In this document: positions 8,716 through 17,404 of the stretch, in pieces | How the letters are laid out: the number at the start of each line of letters is the position of its first letter | Numbering within the stretch: position 1 is the first letter of the stretch | Assembly (NCBI GenBank): GCA_012842605.1 | Contig: DUSN01000032.1 | Coordinates: 1 to 38,590, forward strand | DNA: 38,590 nt | DNA from: Clostridiales bacterium | Lineage (GTDB): Bacteria > Bacillota > Clostridia > Caldicoprobacterales > DTU083 | Direction of reading: 5' to 3' | The notes under the pieces: generated by a model | The model's input: only the letters and a program-made list of their open reading frames with translations | Database searches by the model: none | What the model was told of the DNA's origin: nothing | Translations under genes and position numbers: made by a program

Positions 8716-8952
8716 TATATTCATCCCTTTATTAAATTACTTAAGTCATAGTTTTAATTATAAATCGATTGCATCCTCTTTTTCAAGAAAAACAACAGGA
8801 AATGCAGGTTTTTGCAGATATATTAATTTAAACCCGTTTTTAGAATTTTACTAAACAGTATGCCTATGGTAATATTGGAGTGCAACTGGAAAGAACCGTC
8901 ACGGATTGTCTCTGTGAAAGGCTTTCGTTAATAATGACTGGAGGAACTATTA

Positions 8953-9462
8953 ATGAAAGCTGCAAAAGTAACTCTGCAACGTGAGGTCTATCGTGATGAT
9001 GCACAGAAGATTGCTGACTGGCTGGAGGATGAAGATATCAGAAGATATCTTAACGAGCATCAAAATGTTTCTCAAAGTATCAGGCATATATTAACCAGAG
9101 TACAAATGCCAATATTAACTCATTTATTCAATCAAAACGGAACCTTTTTTATCATTCATGAAGGCCAAAGAAGTCCAATAGGCTTTCTGCGCCTGGTGTT
9201 TAAAGATGATGAGGCAGAAATGGTTGTTGTTATAGGCGACAAAAAGAAATGGGGCTTCGGCTATGGAACGGATGCCGTTAAGCAAGCGCTTCACCATGCA
9301 TTTTTTCAGTGGAGGGTGAAAAAAGTAGTTGCAAAAATTAATATGCTAAACCATCGCTCCATCCGCGCTTTCCAAAAGGCCGGTTTTAGGCATGAAAAGA
9401 ATCTTATCAAAGAATATCAATACTCCATAACTATGAAAGAATTTATAAAAAAAGCAGCTTAG
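8953..9462 (+). CDS. GNAT family N-acetyltransferase
   Basis: The 169-residue protein has the length and pattern of ribosomal-protein-type/RimJ-like GNAT enzymes (Acetyltransf_3). The acetyl-CoA-binding region is seen as WGFGYGTDAVKQALHHAFF, followed by the late strand and helix KVVAKINMLNHRSIRAFQKAGF. It should transfer an acetyl group from acetyl-CoA to an amine on an unknown acceptor in the cytosol. TGGAGGA lies 8 bases before the ATG. It stands alone on the plus strand between two minus-strand units, and its stop lies inside the hairpin that ends the converging sugar operon. I see no promoter I would defend in the 228 bp upstream. Confidence 0.88.
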   Translation: MKAAKVTLQREVYRDDAQKIADWLEDEDIRRYLNEHQNVSQSIRHILTRVQMPILTHLFNQNGTFFIIHEGQRSPIGFLRLVFKDDEAEMVVVIGDKKKWGFGYGTDAVKQALHHAFFQWRVKKVVAKINMLNHRSIRAFQKAGFRHEKNLIKEYQYSITMKEFIKKAA

Positions 9463-9480
9463 CCAAAAGGCTGGCTGCTT
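9447..9480 (-). terminator. Rho-independent terminator of the carbohydrate operon
   Basis: On the minus strand AAGCAGC (9480-9474) pairs with GCTGCTT (9458-9452) around an inner GCC/GGC stem with a TTTT loop, then a run of about seven T. It lies about 75 bp after the last operon gene and overlaps the stop of the converging GNAT gene. Confidence 0.7.
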
Positions 9481-9556
9481 AATTACAGGTGCTCAGTTTT
9501 GATTCAGGCAAAGGCTTTGCTGGAATATCAGTGATATCTGTCTTCATATCATGGAC

Positions 9557-10881
9557 TTATACCCAGTTTTCCTCCCCGACAATTTCCCTGGCAAACTCGC
9601 ATATCTTTTCATGACAAGGAGTGTCTATCAGCCTGAATACTTCATAAATAGGCTTAGGTGTACCGGGTGCATTTGGAATTTCGCTGTTTTTATCCCTTCT
9701 CCACAACCCCAGGTTCAATCCAAACTCATCACGGTTGTCTACGTGGGCATGAAGGATGAAGGCATCAATACCCGGCGTCTTGGCTATTTTTCTATAAGCA
9801 AGGCAGTAGGCGGCAGCCTGCAGCTTTTCGCTCTCTTCATTCTCATCGGAATGGAATACCTGTTCCGACAGTATAATATGCCGTAGCCTGCCGTTAAACA
9901 GATACTCTTCCTGACTCAGGTACTGGGATAAAACTTCTATGTTTTTAAATGTAATCTTGCCTGTGTTAAAGTCATACCAGGCTGTTTTATCGTTCCAGAA
10001 ATCCGCCCGGAAAATATTATCGGGATATGGATGATATGCCACTCCCCAGTCAAAATTGCCGTCTCTGTGACAATACTCATATATCCGCAAGCCCTGCCAT
10101 AGCGTTGATCCGGACGAGTATAGCGCTCTGCTGCAAATTCCACAAATGCACGAAAACGCTTCAGTCCTCTTTCCGTAACTATAGGGAATGCACTGATAAA
10201 ACCTTCGGGATCATAATCCGGGTGTATTAGCTCCTGTTCAAGTTCCTGGTGCACTAAAACACCATCCCATCTTTTGCTATTAAGGAGAATCAGAGTTACT
10301 GCCACTCCATTGTCAGAAAGCTCCTTAACCTTCTTGTCAAATGCCTCCACCCGCAGGCGGTGAAAGAAAAAAGTCTCCCCTTCCATTTGGTATTTAATAG
10401 CATCCCCGGTATCCTCGGGAATCATAATGCCTGGCAGATTCAGGTTCAGTGCAGCGTGCCCTATGCCGAGCTTTAGGGCATCATCCACCATATTGACCTG
10501 AAGGCCTTTAATTGTATGTGATCTTGGATAATCATAATCTGATAAGGAAATATTATCAAATTCCGTAACATAACACGGTCCTTCTGCAGTTTCTGCTGAA
10601 CCATCTTGTGTCACAGCCTGCAGCCGAAATGCTGAGTAAATTCTGTCCCATTTGCTGTCATTGCGTTGAATGCAAAAGCAAAAGGATAACATATTATCAT
10701 TCAAAAGAGCTATCTCTTTATATATATGCGTACCATCCAATTCCCTGTATTCTCCGGCAAAACCCCGCTTTTCCCAGACCGAAAAACTGCTGTCCTGCAA
10801 CTCCAAAGGGCAAAAACAATATATACTAATATTCTCAATGCCGGCTGCTATCCTTTTAATATAAAATTTACTGGCAGCCAC
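9557..10881 (-). pseudogene. DUF5722-like probable glycosidase, disrupted by an internal deletion with frame change
   Basis: Two overlapping reading frames cover one family. The first (GTG at 10881, AGAGGTGA upstream) encodes about 264 family-like residues to RYTRPDQRYGRACG near 10090, then runs as unrelated sequence to a stop at 9937. The second frame takes over at about 10090 with EYCHRDGNFDWGVAYHPYP and runs to 9557. In the DUF5722 family as I remember it, some 50-70 residues lie between these two parts, including a GNEV-like phrase that could hold a catalytic acid; they are absent here. The gene is therefore probably non-functional, or the assembly has an error. It is the last gene of the sugar operon, with its ribosome site overlapping the stop of the hydrolase ahead. 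Confidence 0.75.
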
Positions 10882-10887
10882 TGGATA

Positions 10888-13779
10888 TCACCTCTTTTCC
10901 CTGTACACAGCAATCCATTTCCCCGCCTCATTTTCTGTAATGCTGAGATTCAGCGTGGAATCCATCCATTGCATTGGAATACTGCGGTCTGTATGATAGA
11001 TTTCATTGCAGCAAACCTCAGCCTTCCATTCATCCGTACTGTCTACCGGCAGGGGAATATTAACTGCAGACGGGTGGTCAGCCTTTATCAGATATAATTC
11101 TCCTATATTGTCGCAAAGCCATTTGTCATCCATTTTGGTCCAGGCTAAATCACCAGGCTGGTCCATGAATATATACTCCCTGCCGTCAATCTTAACGCCC
11201 CTGGTATCTTTGCCGGCAAATCCCACAAGTCTGCCTTCTGTGTCGATATTATAAGTCAGCACGTCAGTTCCTGAATATGATATAACGTGACCAAACAGTT
11301 CTTGCTCAGACAGGTTTATTGCAACTGGCGGCAGCGTTCTGCCTTTGAGGAACTTCCTGTCCTGTTCTTCGTCCCTGAAGAATTGGCCGCTCCAGTCTTC
11401 ATGGAATGTACGGTAATGATTGGCTATGGATACAGCACCATTTTGAAAGCGGTTGATGATATATCTGCTGCCTGCAGGCCTGGACATTGCCTCTGCACCG
11501 TTTTTCTCATATGCTCCTACAGACATCAGAACAGAAAAAAGGGTATCCACATCACTGCCCAGCGAACATGACTGATCATCCCTGGGTCTGAACCCTAAAT
11601 ACACAGCCAGGCCGCTATTATCGTATTCCTTGACTGTGCCAACTATATAATTGTCACAACGAGCTGCTACCCTGGCATCTGTTATTGATAAAATCGGATA
11701 TATACGGTCTGGAAGCAAGTCGGTTATTATTTCCATGCTCTCTGTTTCTTTCAGCAAGCCTTCAAAATACACATGCTTGTTCATTGCATTTACCCCCCGC
11801 CAGGCGGGATACAGCTCATCTATGCCAAATAATTCCTTCCATTGATCAGTTATATTTGTCTGTTCTTCAGACAAAACAGGGTAAATAGAGGTCCAGACTA
11901 CCTTGCCGCCCCTATTAACAAACTCTCTTAACAATCGCAGGGCTGCTTCAGAGATAAATGGCTCGAATAATACCAAAATGGTTCCGTATAACCTGTCCTT
12001 TATTTTTATTTTGCCGTCATTGGTTAATTCCGCATTTTCCAAAAGCTTTTCTTCGGTAATATAGTTGCAGTACCCATATTGTACCATCCAGCTGCCAAAT
12101 CGTTCTTCAACATAGTTCAATTCCAGCGGGTATAAGGCAAGCACCTCAGTCAGCCGATGAGAAATACCCTGAACCAGGTTGTGACCCTGCTCAACTTCCC
12201 ATTCTCCGTTGCCATAGGTAACACCTACATTCCTTATGCGCCTCAATACTTCTTTCGGGCTTCCCCAGCTTCCGCAATATGCATGAGGAAATTTATTGAG
12301 TACACCAAGACTGCATGCAAAAGCCTGTGCATAGTAATTCCGGTCTGCATTCCCGCCTTCCGGATGGTCAGTGCCGTTGCCTGTTAAAAAGTCATTCCAC
12401 TTGAAATAGTCATAACATGCAGATATGTTTTCCCTTATTGATGAGGACCAGACATAATGAGGTGTATATTCATATCTTGAAATATTATTTTTATTTCTCC
12501 GTGAGAATTCCATTCCATCAAAGAATCTGTCACAGGTAGGTGATTCCTGCCAGGTAGCATGTGCACGTGTAATTATAGGGCCGCCAAAAAGCTCTTCTGC
12601 ATAATCCTTTGCAGCTATGCACAGCTCAACCACCCTGCTTTGCAGCATCTCAAAATACCTCTTTCGGAACAGCCATGTCTCATATATTGCCTTTTCATCC
12701 CTGCCAAATACGTGCTGGCTTGCCTGCTTCCCTGCATTACCTTTCAAGAAATCATGCTGATGATAGGCAAAGTATACAAGATACTTCAAAAATTCCTTGT
12801 ATTGCTTTCCGTAAAGATTCGCATATGAGTCAATTAAGTTGCTTGTTATATAACGGGTATTAATTTCTGTATGCCCGAAATGGGTGCTTAAATCCCAGTC
12901 AAACTGAATATGCATCTCATCGGAATAAAATCCCTGATATGTAATTCCGGCTTCCTTGTGCATGTCAATAACACTCTTAATATAATCCAGTGCATCAGGA
13001 CTAAAATAATCCAGTTCCGGAGTCCGATAAATGCAAACTGCCAGGCACCTGTTGTATTCTTCCGGTTTGCATTCCCACCTGCCATATATACGGATGGAAC
13101 TGTAACCATACCCGGCACCGGTAATTACAACATTTTCTTCATCTGCTTCATACCGGGCGGTATCAGAAATATCTAATATCTTATCCGGGTCAACATAAAA
13201 ATAGTCGGAATCACCGATTTGCTCTTCTTTGAAGGCAAATACCATTACTTTTTCCAGCTTAAGCTGGATTGGTCCTTTATTATTGTACCACTGCTTCTGC
13301 AAAACCATCTTAATGTCGTAATAACCGGTATCAGGTTCAATAGCTCCTTCCTTATACTGACATGTAAATCCGGTGTTTTCATGTTTCTGAGCGTATCCCC
13401 CACCTATATCCAAAGGAGAAATAATGCTGGCTGAGAATCCCATGCCATGAGCTTTGGCTATATCATGAACCACCTTGAAAGCTTTAAGCGTTATTTCACT
13501 GTCAGGATAATTGATCCGCTTGCTCCCGCCAAAAAAGAAATCATAGGATAATTCCAGTCTTTTTGCTCCTTTTCTCTGCCCTTCCTTACATATATCCAAT
13601 AGCGAAGTACTTTCCCTGTAAAGGCTTTTCTTTTCGCCTGAAAAGCCCCTTTCATCATTTTCAAATAAAGGCTGGGCAGGATCCTTTACTATAATCTCCA
13701 GCTGCTTTTCATCGGTTAAAATCAATGTAACATGCTTGTCATGCAAACGCCAAACTCCCTGGTTCTTAATTATTTGCAT
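10888..13779 (-). CDS. Large cytosolic probable glycoside hydrolase, family not recognised
   Basis: The 963-residue protein has no signal peptide or membrane segment. Residues of about 100-560 look like an alpha/beta-barrel; the phrase GFYSDEMHIQFDW after a strand resembles an acid-bearing barrel motif. Around residues 590-720 there is a Rossmann/amidotransferase-like segment (GTILVLFEPFISEAALRLLR, then a GGKVVWTS strand), as in the trimerisation domain of GH42 beta-galactosidases, and a beta-rich C-terminus follows. I cannot assign a CAZy family. Its start lies one base after the stop of the YesL-like gene and it is followed by DUF5722, so it probably cleaves the oligosaccharide imported by this operon (inference). 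Confidence 0.7.
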   Translation of the reverse strand: MQIIKNQGVWRLHDKHVTLILTDEKQLEIIVKDPAQPLFENDERGFSGEKKSLYRESTSLLDICKEGQRKGAKRLELSYDFFFGGSKRINYPDSEITLKAFKVVHDIAKAHGMGFSASIISPLDIGGGYAQKHENTGFTCQYKEGAIEPDTGYYDIKMVLQKQWYNNKGPIQLKLEKVMVFAFKEEQIGDSDYFYVDPDKILDISDTARYEADEENVVITGAGYGYSSIRIYGRWECKPEEYNRCLAVCIYRTPELDYFSPDALDYIKSVIDMHKEAGITYQGFYSDEMHIQFDWDLSTHFGHTEINTRYITSNLIDSYANLYGKQYKEFLKYLVYFAYHQHDFLKGNAGKQASQHVFGRDEKAIYETWLFRKRYFEMLQSRVVELCIAAKDYAEELFGGPIITRAHATWQESPTCDRFFDGMEFSRRNKNNISRYEYTPHYVWSSSIRENISACYDYFKWNDFLTGNGTDHPEGGNADRNYYAQAFACSLGVLNKFPHAYCGSWGSPKEVLRRIRNVGVTYGNGEWEVEQGHNLVQGISHRLTEVLALYPLELNYVEERFGSWMVQYGYCNYITEEKLLENAELTNDGKIKIKDRLYGTILVLFEPFISEAALRLLREFVNRGGKVVWTSIYPVLSEEQTNITDQWKELFGIDELYPAWRGVNAMNKHVYFEGLLKETESMEIITDLLPDRIYPILSITDARVAARCDNYIVGTVKEYDNSGLAVYLGFRPRDDQSCSLGSDVDTLFSVLMSVGAYEKNGAEAMSRPAGSRYIINRFQNGAVSIANHYRTFHEDWSGQFFRDEEQDRKFLKGRTLPPVAINLSEQELFGHVISYSGTDVLTYNIDTEGRLVGFAGKDTRGVKIDGREYIFMDQPGDLAWTKMDDKWLCDNIGELYLIKADHPSAVNIPLPVDSTDEWKAEVCCNEIYHTDRSIPMQWMDSTLNLSITENEAGKWIAVYREKR

Positions 13780-13780
13780 A

Positions 13781-14422
13781 TTAACACCCCTTGTCTGCTG
13801 ACGTTTTATTTTTACTGTCTATCTCCATGTTGTTGGCTATTATAAAGCGATTAATAAAATAGAAAGATAAGGGCAGATACAGGATTGCAAGTATTACCGG
13901 AGAAAATGAAAGCATTTTCCATAATATAACCATGATGCTTATTTGCACAATAGTATCCCATAGATGCCCCATGGCATAGGCACAGGACTTCAACATGATG
14001 CTGCGTATTTTGCTTTCGTTAAATCCTGCAAAGGGATAGTAAAAGAAGAAAAATGCAAACACCGTTAATAAAGATATGGCAGCATATGCAATACTTCTTT
14101 CCAATCCAGTCCTGTTTAGGGACAAAACATAAAGGCTGGACCAGAAGCTGGCCGACATTATTATAATTAATACTGAAAGAAATAAGCCTGGCAAAAAAAG
14201 CCGTCTGAATTCAGCAGCAAAAAATCGGACTGTAGATTTTTCATCCTCTGCCACCATTCTGGTACTGCTGGCCAAAGCCATCAAAGCAGGTCCTATGGTT
14301 ATTATACCTGCCATACACACAGCCACAAGCAGGCCATATATAACAAGCTTGTGAAAATTCCAAAACAGGTTTAGGAAGCCTTCCTTTACAAATGACCAGC
14401 TCAGCCAGGCTTTTTGCTTCAT
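13781..14422 (-). CDS. DUF624 / YesL family membrane protein
   Basis: The 213-residue protein has about five to six predicted membrane helices, and the GPALMALASSTR motif after the first helix is typical of the YesL/DUF624 family. These proteins are commonly encoded within ABC sugar-uptake operons of Firmicutes, and their role is not established. The ATG at 14422 follows GAGGAGTATGCTTT. It sits between the second permease gene (26-bp gap) and the large hydrolase gene (1-bp gap), so it is clearly part of the operon. A short basic and polar C-terminal tail is expected in the cytosol. Confidence 0.85.
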   Translation of the reverse strand: MKQKAWLSWSFVKEGFLNLFWNFHKLVIYGLLVAVCMAGIITIGPALMALASSTRMVAEDEKSTVRFFAAEFRRLFLPGLFLSVLIIIMSASFWSSLYVLSLNRTGLERSIAYAAISLLTVFAFFFFYYPFAGFNESKIRSIMLKSCAYAMGHLWDTIVQISIMVILWKMLSFSPVILAILYLPLSFYFINRFIIANNMEIDSKNKTSADKGC

Positions 14423-14448
14423 AAAGCATACTCCTCATAGGTTAAATA

Positions 14449-15330
14449 TTATAATTTCAATCCTGCTGCAAAATCACCGTTAATAAAGTATTTCAAGCCA
14501 AATGCAGTGGTAAATATAAGCGGTATTCCGCTCATTAAATACATGGCGTGTGTAATGCCCTGCTCTTCATATATCCCGGAGATTTGTGCTGTAAGAGATC
14601 TTAATACAGGCATCAGGGTTTGCTTTGACTGTTCATCTATTACCAGCATAGGCCACAGGTAATCATTATAATAAGCGCCAAAGGTACCTACTGCCTGAAT
14701 AGCCAGCACAGGTACAGCAAGTGGTATGGCAATCCTGGCATACATGGTCAGTTCGCCTGCTCCGTCTATCTTTGCTGCTTCAAACAAATCTTTGGGCTGC
14801 TGCGACATAAATGTGCGGAAAAGAAAAATTGCGCCTACCTGCCCGCCTGAAATATACGGAAGAATCAATGCCCACCAGGTGTTTTTTATACCTAAATTCA
14901 TCATTAGCAGGAAACTGGGAGTCAGGGTGAGTACACCCGGAATTATCATCAAAGCTATGATGCCATAGAACACCAATTCCTTGCCCGGAAAATTATGGCG
15001 GACAAGTACGTAAGCTACTATTGAACTTAAGAATACAACCCCTGCTGTAGATACAATGCATATAATAAGGCTGTTGACCATGTTTCCTGTAATGTTATGA
15101 AAACCGGTATTCCAGTTTTCCCATTTTGGCGTCATCGGCCAGGACCATACTCCCAAAGCTGCCTCGTAGTTTGTCTTTAATGAAGACAAAATTGTTATGA
15201 AAATAGGCATCATGACAATGAATACGGTACAAGCCATGATTAATCCAATGAAAAATTGAGCTACCGGTCCGTCTACTCCTTTTCCCTTATTAAATCCCTG
15301 AAACTTCTTAGCCTTGCCTTTATCTGTCAT
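14449..15330 (-). CDS. Carbohydrate ABC transporter permease, MalG type
   Basis: The 293-residue protein has about six membrane helices and the cytoplasmic EAA loop EAAKIDGAGELTMYARIAIP, which contacts the ATPase subunit. It is one half of the membrane channel of a CUT1-type sugar importer, paired with the fusion permease encoded just upstream (17-bp gap). No ATPase gene is in the operon. Firmicute CUT1 systems often share an MsmX/UgpC-like ATPase encoded elsewhere, which is the likely case here. GGAAGGAGGG precedes the ATG at 15330. The N-terminal tail is rich in lysine and glycine. Confidence 0.92.
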   Translation of the reverse strand: MTDKGKAKKFQGFNKGKGVDGPVAQFFIGLIMACTVFIVMMPIFITILSSLKTNYEAALGVWSWPMTPKWENWNTGFHNITGNMVNSLIICIVSTAGVVFLSSIVAYVLVRHNFPGKELVFYGIIALMIIPGVLTLTPSFLLMMNLGIKNTWWALILPYISGGQVGAIFLFRTFMSQQPKDLFEAAKIDGAGELTMYARIAIPLAVPVLAIQAVGTFGAYYNDYLWPMLVIDEQSKQTLMPVLRSLTAQISGIYEEQGITHAMYLMSGIPLIFTTAFGLKYFINGDFAAGLKL

Positions 15331-15347
15331 TCATTTGACCCTCCTTC

Positions 15348-17333
15348 CTACATATTGTCCTGGGCAGTTCGAATCCGCAGATTCATAAGAGTTGCTCCGA
15401 AGATTACAATGAACAGGAATACACCCATAGCTGCAGCAACACCATATTGCTGGAACTTTGTCATATTATAGTACAGTTCAAGAATAGGTGTGTATGTAGC
15501 ATGGCCCGGACCTCCCATTGTGGTCAGATAAACCAGGCTGAAGTTTTGTACCGAACCTATGAAACTGACAACAAAAACATACTTGATTTGAGGACTGATC
15601 AGTGGAATGTCAATGGTTAATATTCTCTTCCACCAGCCGCAGCCGTCGATTTTGGCAGCGTCAAACAGAGAATCCGGTACACCTATGAGTGCACCATAGA
15701 ATATTATATATGATCCTACAAACGGAAACCCAATTGCAATCAAAGCCCAAATGGCAGTCTGCTCCATTCCCAGCCAGGGTGAAGCCAAGTGACCAAGTCC
15801 AACCAGTCTCAGGAAGGAGTTAACCAGTCCATTATGTCCCAGAATACCATCCCTCCATACCAGAAGACCGGCTACCCCCGGAAGAATTCCCGGCAGATAG
15901 AGGGCTACCCGGGTCCAGTACTGGCCTGCCTTTGACCTCATGGCAACTATGAGTTCAGCAAACAGCACCGGAGGGATCAAGGCCTTTAAAATATCGGTGA
16001 CAAGGAACAGAAGCATATTGCCTACTCCTGTCCAGAAGTAGGGATTTTCGATCATAGTAATAAAGTTTTTTAATCCTACCCAACGCATATATATACCTGG
16101 CTTGTAATCCGTGAAAGCTATAAACAAACCGGAAACAGCCGGGTAGTAGTTAAACAGCAAAAGAAGACATACAGTAGGAAGTATCAATATGTAAGATAAC
16201 TTGTGCCTGTAAATTACCTTTAAAACATAAAGGATTCTGCCTGCTATCTTGTTTCTTAGTGCAGGAAACAGGTTAATAAAAGCAATTGCTGCTAAAATCA
16301 CAAAAATCACATTCATGTAACGGAAGATTGACAACAGAGTCTGGTTGCGGGAGAAATTTGATAAAACGGAGCCATCATACCGAACCAGATCATTGTCTCC
16401 TCTGACAGTAATAATTGTACCATTTGCAGGGTTAACCGCTATGAACCGAATTTCTTTTGTCATGTTTATTCTGGTTATTTCCTGCCCTTCATAATCCATC
16501 AGGATGAAATCACCTTCATTAGTTACAATGGCAATTTGCTTATTGGAGGGATCAATGCCAACAGCATTAACTTTTTGATCCATCTTCAAATTCCACTTTT
16601 TATTTAAACCGGCATCATAGGAGAAAATATTATTTCCTTCATCGGATACAAGGAGTATGCCATCCGACTGGCTGAAATCTGAATCTACCGGGTAATATTC
16701 AATATTTGTTGAAGCAGCTTCATTCCCTTCGCTGTCCACAAGGACAACCCTGGCATTCCTTGATATATAAATGCCATTTTGGCTCTCATTTATATAAAAC
16801 GCGTCAGTTATGGTACTCCGAGGATCCAGGCTGAATATCTGTTCACCGCTGCTGTTATATAATTGGAAACGATTCTTCATTGCAGACATGGTAGTGCCTG
16901 TTAATATGCGGGTCCCATCTATGCTGCCGGCAACTGTTGTCGGGCGATAGCTCACCTTTATACTGGTTACCAGGCTTCCGTTATGATCCAGAATATGTAT
17001 ATCTCGGTTATCATCGCTTACGTAAAGGTATTCTCCATTTGTTTTCATATCAAGAACAGGTCCGGCGGTTTCAAATTCCCATACTATCCTGCCATCGTCG
17101 CCCAGTGCTGTTACCTTGTTGTCGCGCTTGCCCAGGTAGGTGAGACTGCCATCATGCGAAAAAGCTACTGCGTTTACAGTGCCATCTACTGACAGAGCTG
17201 TACCTTTCATTGATTTGGTATAATTTTGAAGATAAACTGTATATGCAAAAGATGCAATTGATACAGCCAAAGCTAAAATAAATATGATTGCCCGCATTTC
17301 TGCTCTGCTAGACAAAACTGGCTTGTTTTTCAT
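15348..17333 (-). CDS. ABC sugar permease (MalF type) with N-terminal extracytoplasmic beta-propeller
   Basis: The 661-residue protein is about twice the usual permease length. A first membrane helix (about 15-34) is followed by about 280 residues (43-325) of repeated beta-strand units with WD40/PQQ-like spacing (e.g. VNAVAFSHDGSLTYLG, VNAVGIDPSNKQIAIV). A second helix (about 338-356) and then a normal MalF-like permease from about 375 complete it, with the EAA loop LFDAAKIDGCGWWKRI. If the helix topology is right, the propeller lies outside the membrane, where it could meet the binding protein or the sugar (inference). It follows the binding-protein gene after a 71-bp gap holding a strong hairpin. 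AAAGGAGGG precedes the ATG. Confidence 0.9.
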   Translation of the reverse strand: MKNKPVLSSRAEMRAIIFILALAVSIASFAYTVYLQNYTKSMKGTALSVDGTVNAVAFSHDGSLTYLGKRDNKVTALGDDGRIVWEFETAGPVLDMKTNGEYLYVSDDNRDIHILDHNGSLVTSIKVSYRPTTVAGSIDGTRILTGTTMSAMKNRFQLYNSSGEQIFSLDPRSTITDAFYINESQNGIYISRNARVVLVDSEGNEAASTNIEYYPVDSDFSQSDGILLVSDEGNNIFSYDAGLNKKWNLKMDQKVNAVGIDPSNKQIAIVTNEGDFILMDYEGQEITRINMTKEIRFIAVNPANGTIITVRGDNDLVRYDGSVLSNFSRNQTLLSIFRYMNVIFVILAAIAFINLFPALRNKIAGRILYVLKVIYRHKLSYILILPTVCLLLLFNYYPAVSGLFIAFTDYKPGIYMRWVGLKNFITMIENPYFWTGVGNMLLFLVTDILKALIPPVLFAELIVAMRSKAGQYWTRVALYLPGILPGVAGLLVWRDGILGHNGLVNSFLRLVGLGHLASPWLGMEQTAIWALIAIGFPFVGSYIIFYGALIGVPDSLFDAAKIDGCGWWKRILTIDIPLISPQIKYVFVVSFIGSVQNFSLVYLTTMGGPGHATYTPILELYYNMTKFQQYGVAAAMGVFLFIVIFGATLMNLRIRTAQDNM

Positions 17334-17367
17334 ACGGATGCCCTCCTTTTATACAGATAGCTAATTT

Positions 17368-17393
17368 GAGGCTCCTCCACAGCGAGGAGCCTC
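17368..17393 (-). other. Intercistronic RNA hairpin between binding protein and permease genes
   Basis: GAGGCTCCTC (17368-17377) and GAGGAGCCTC (17384-17393) form a perfect 10-bp stem with a 6-nt loop. On the transcribed minus strand it is followed by AAATT rather than a T-run, so it looks like a stabilising or partial-stop stem that would raise binding-protein levels over permease levels, as known for malE-malF type operons. Confidence 0.65.
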
Positions 17394-17404
17394 TTTATGC
17401 TTTG

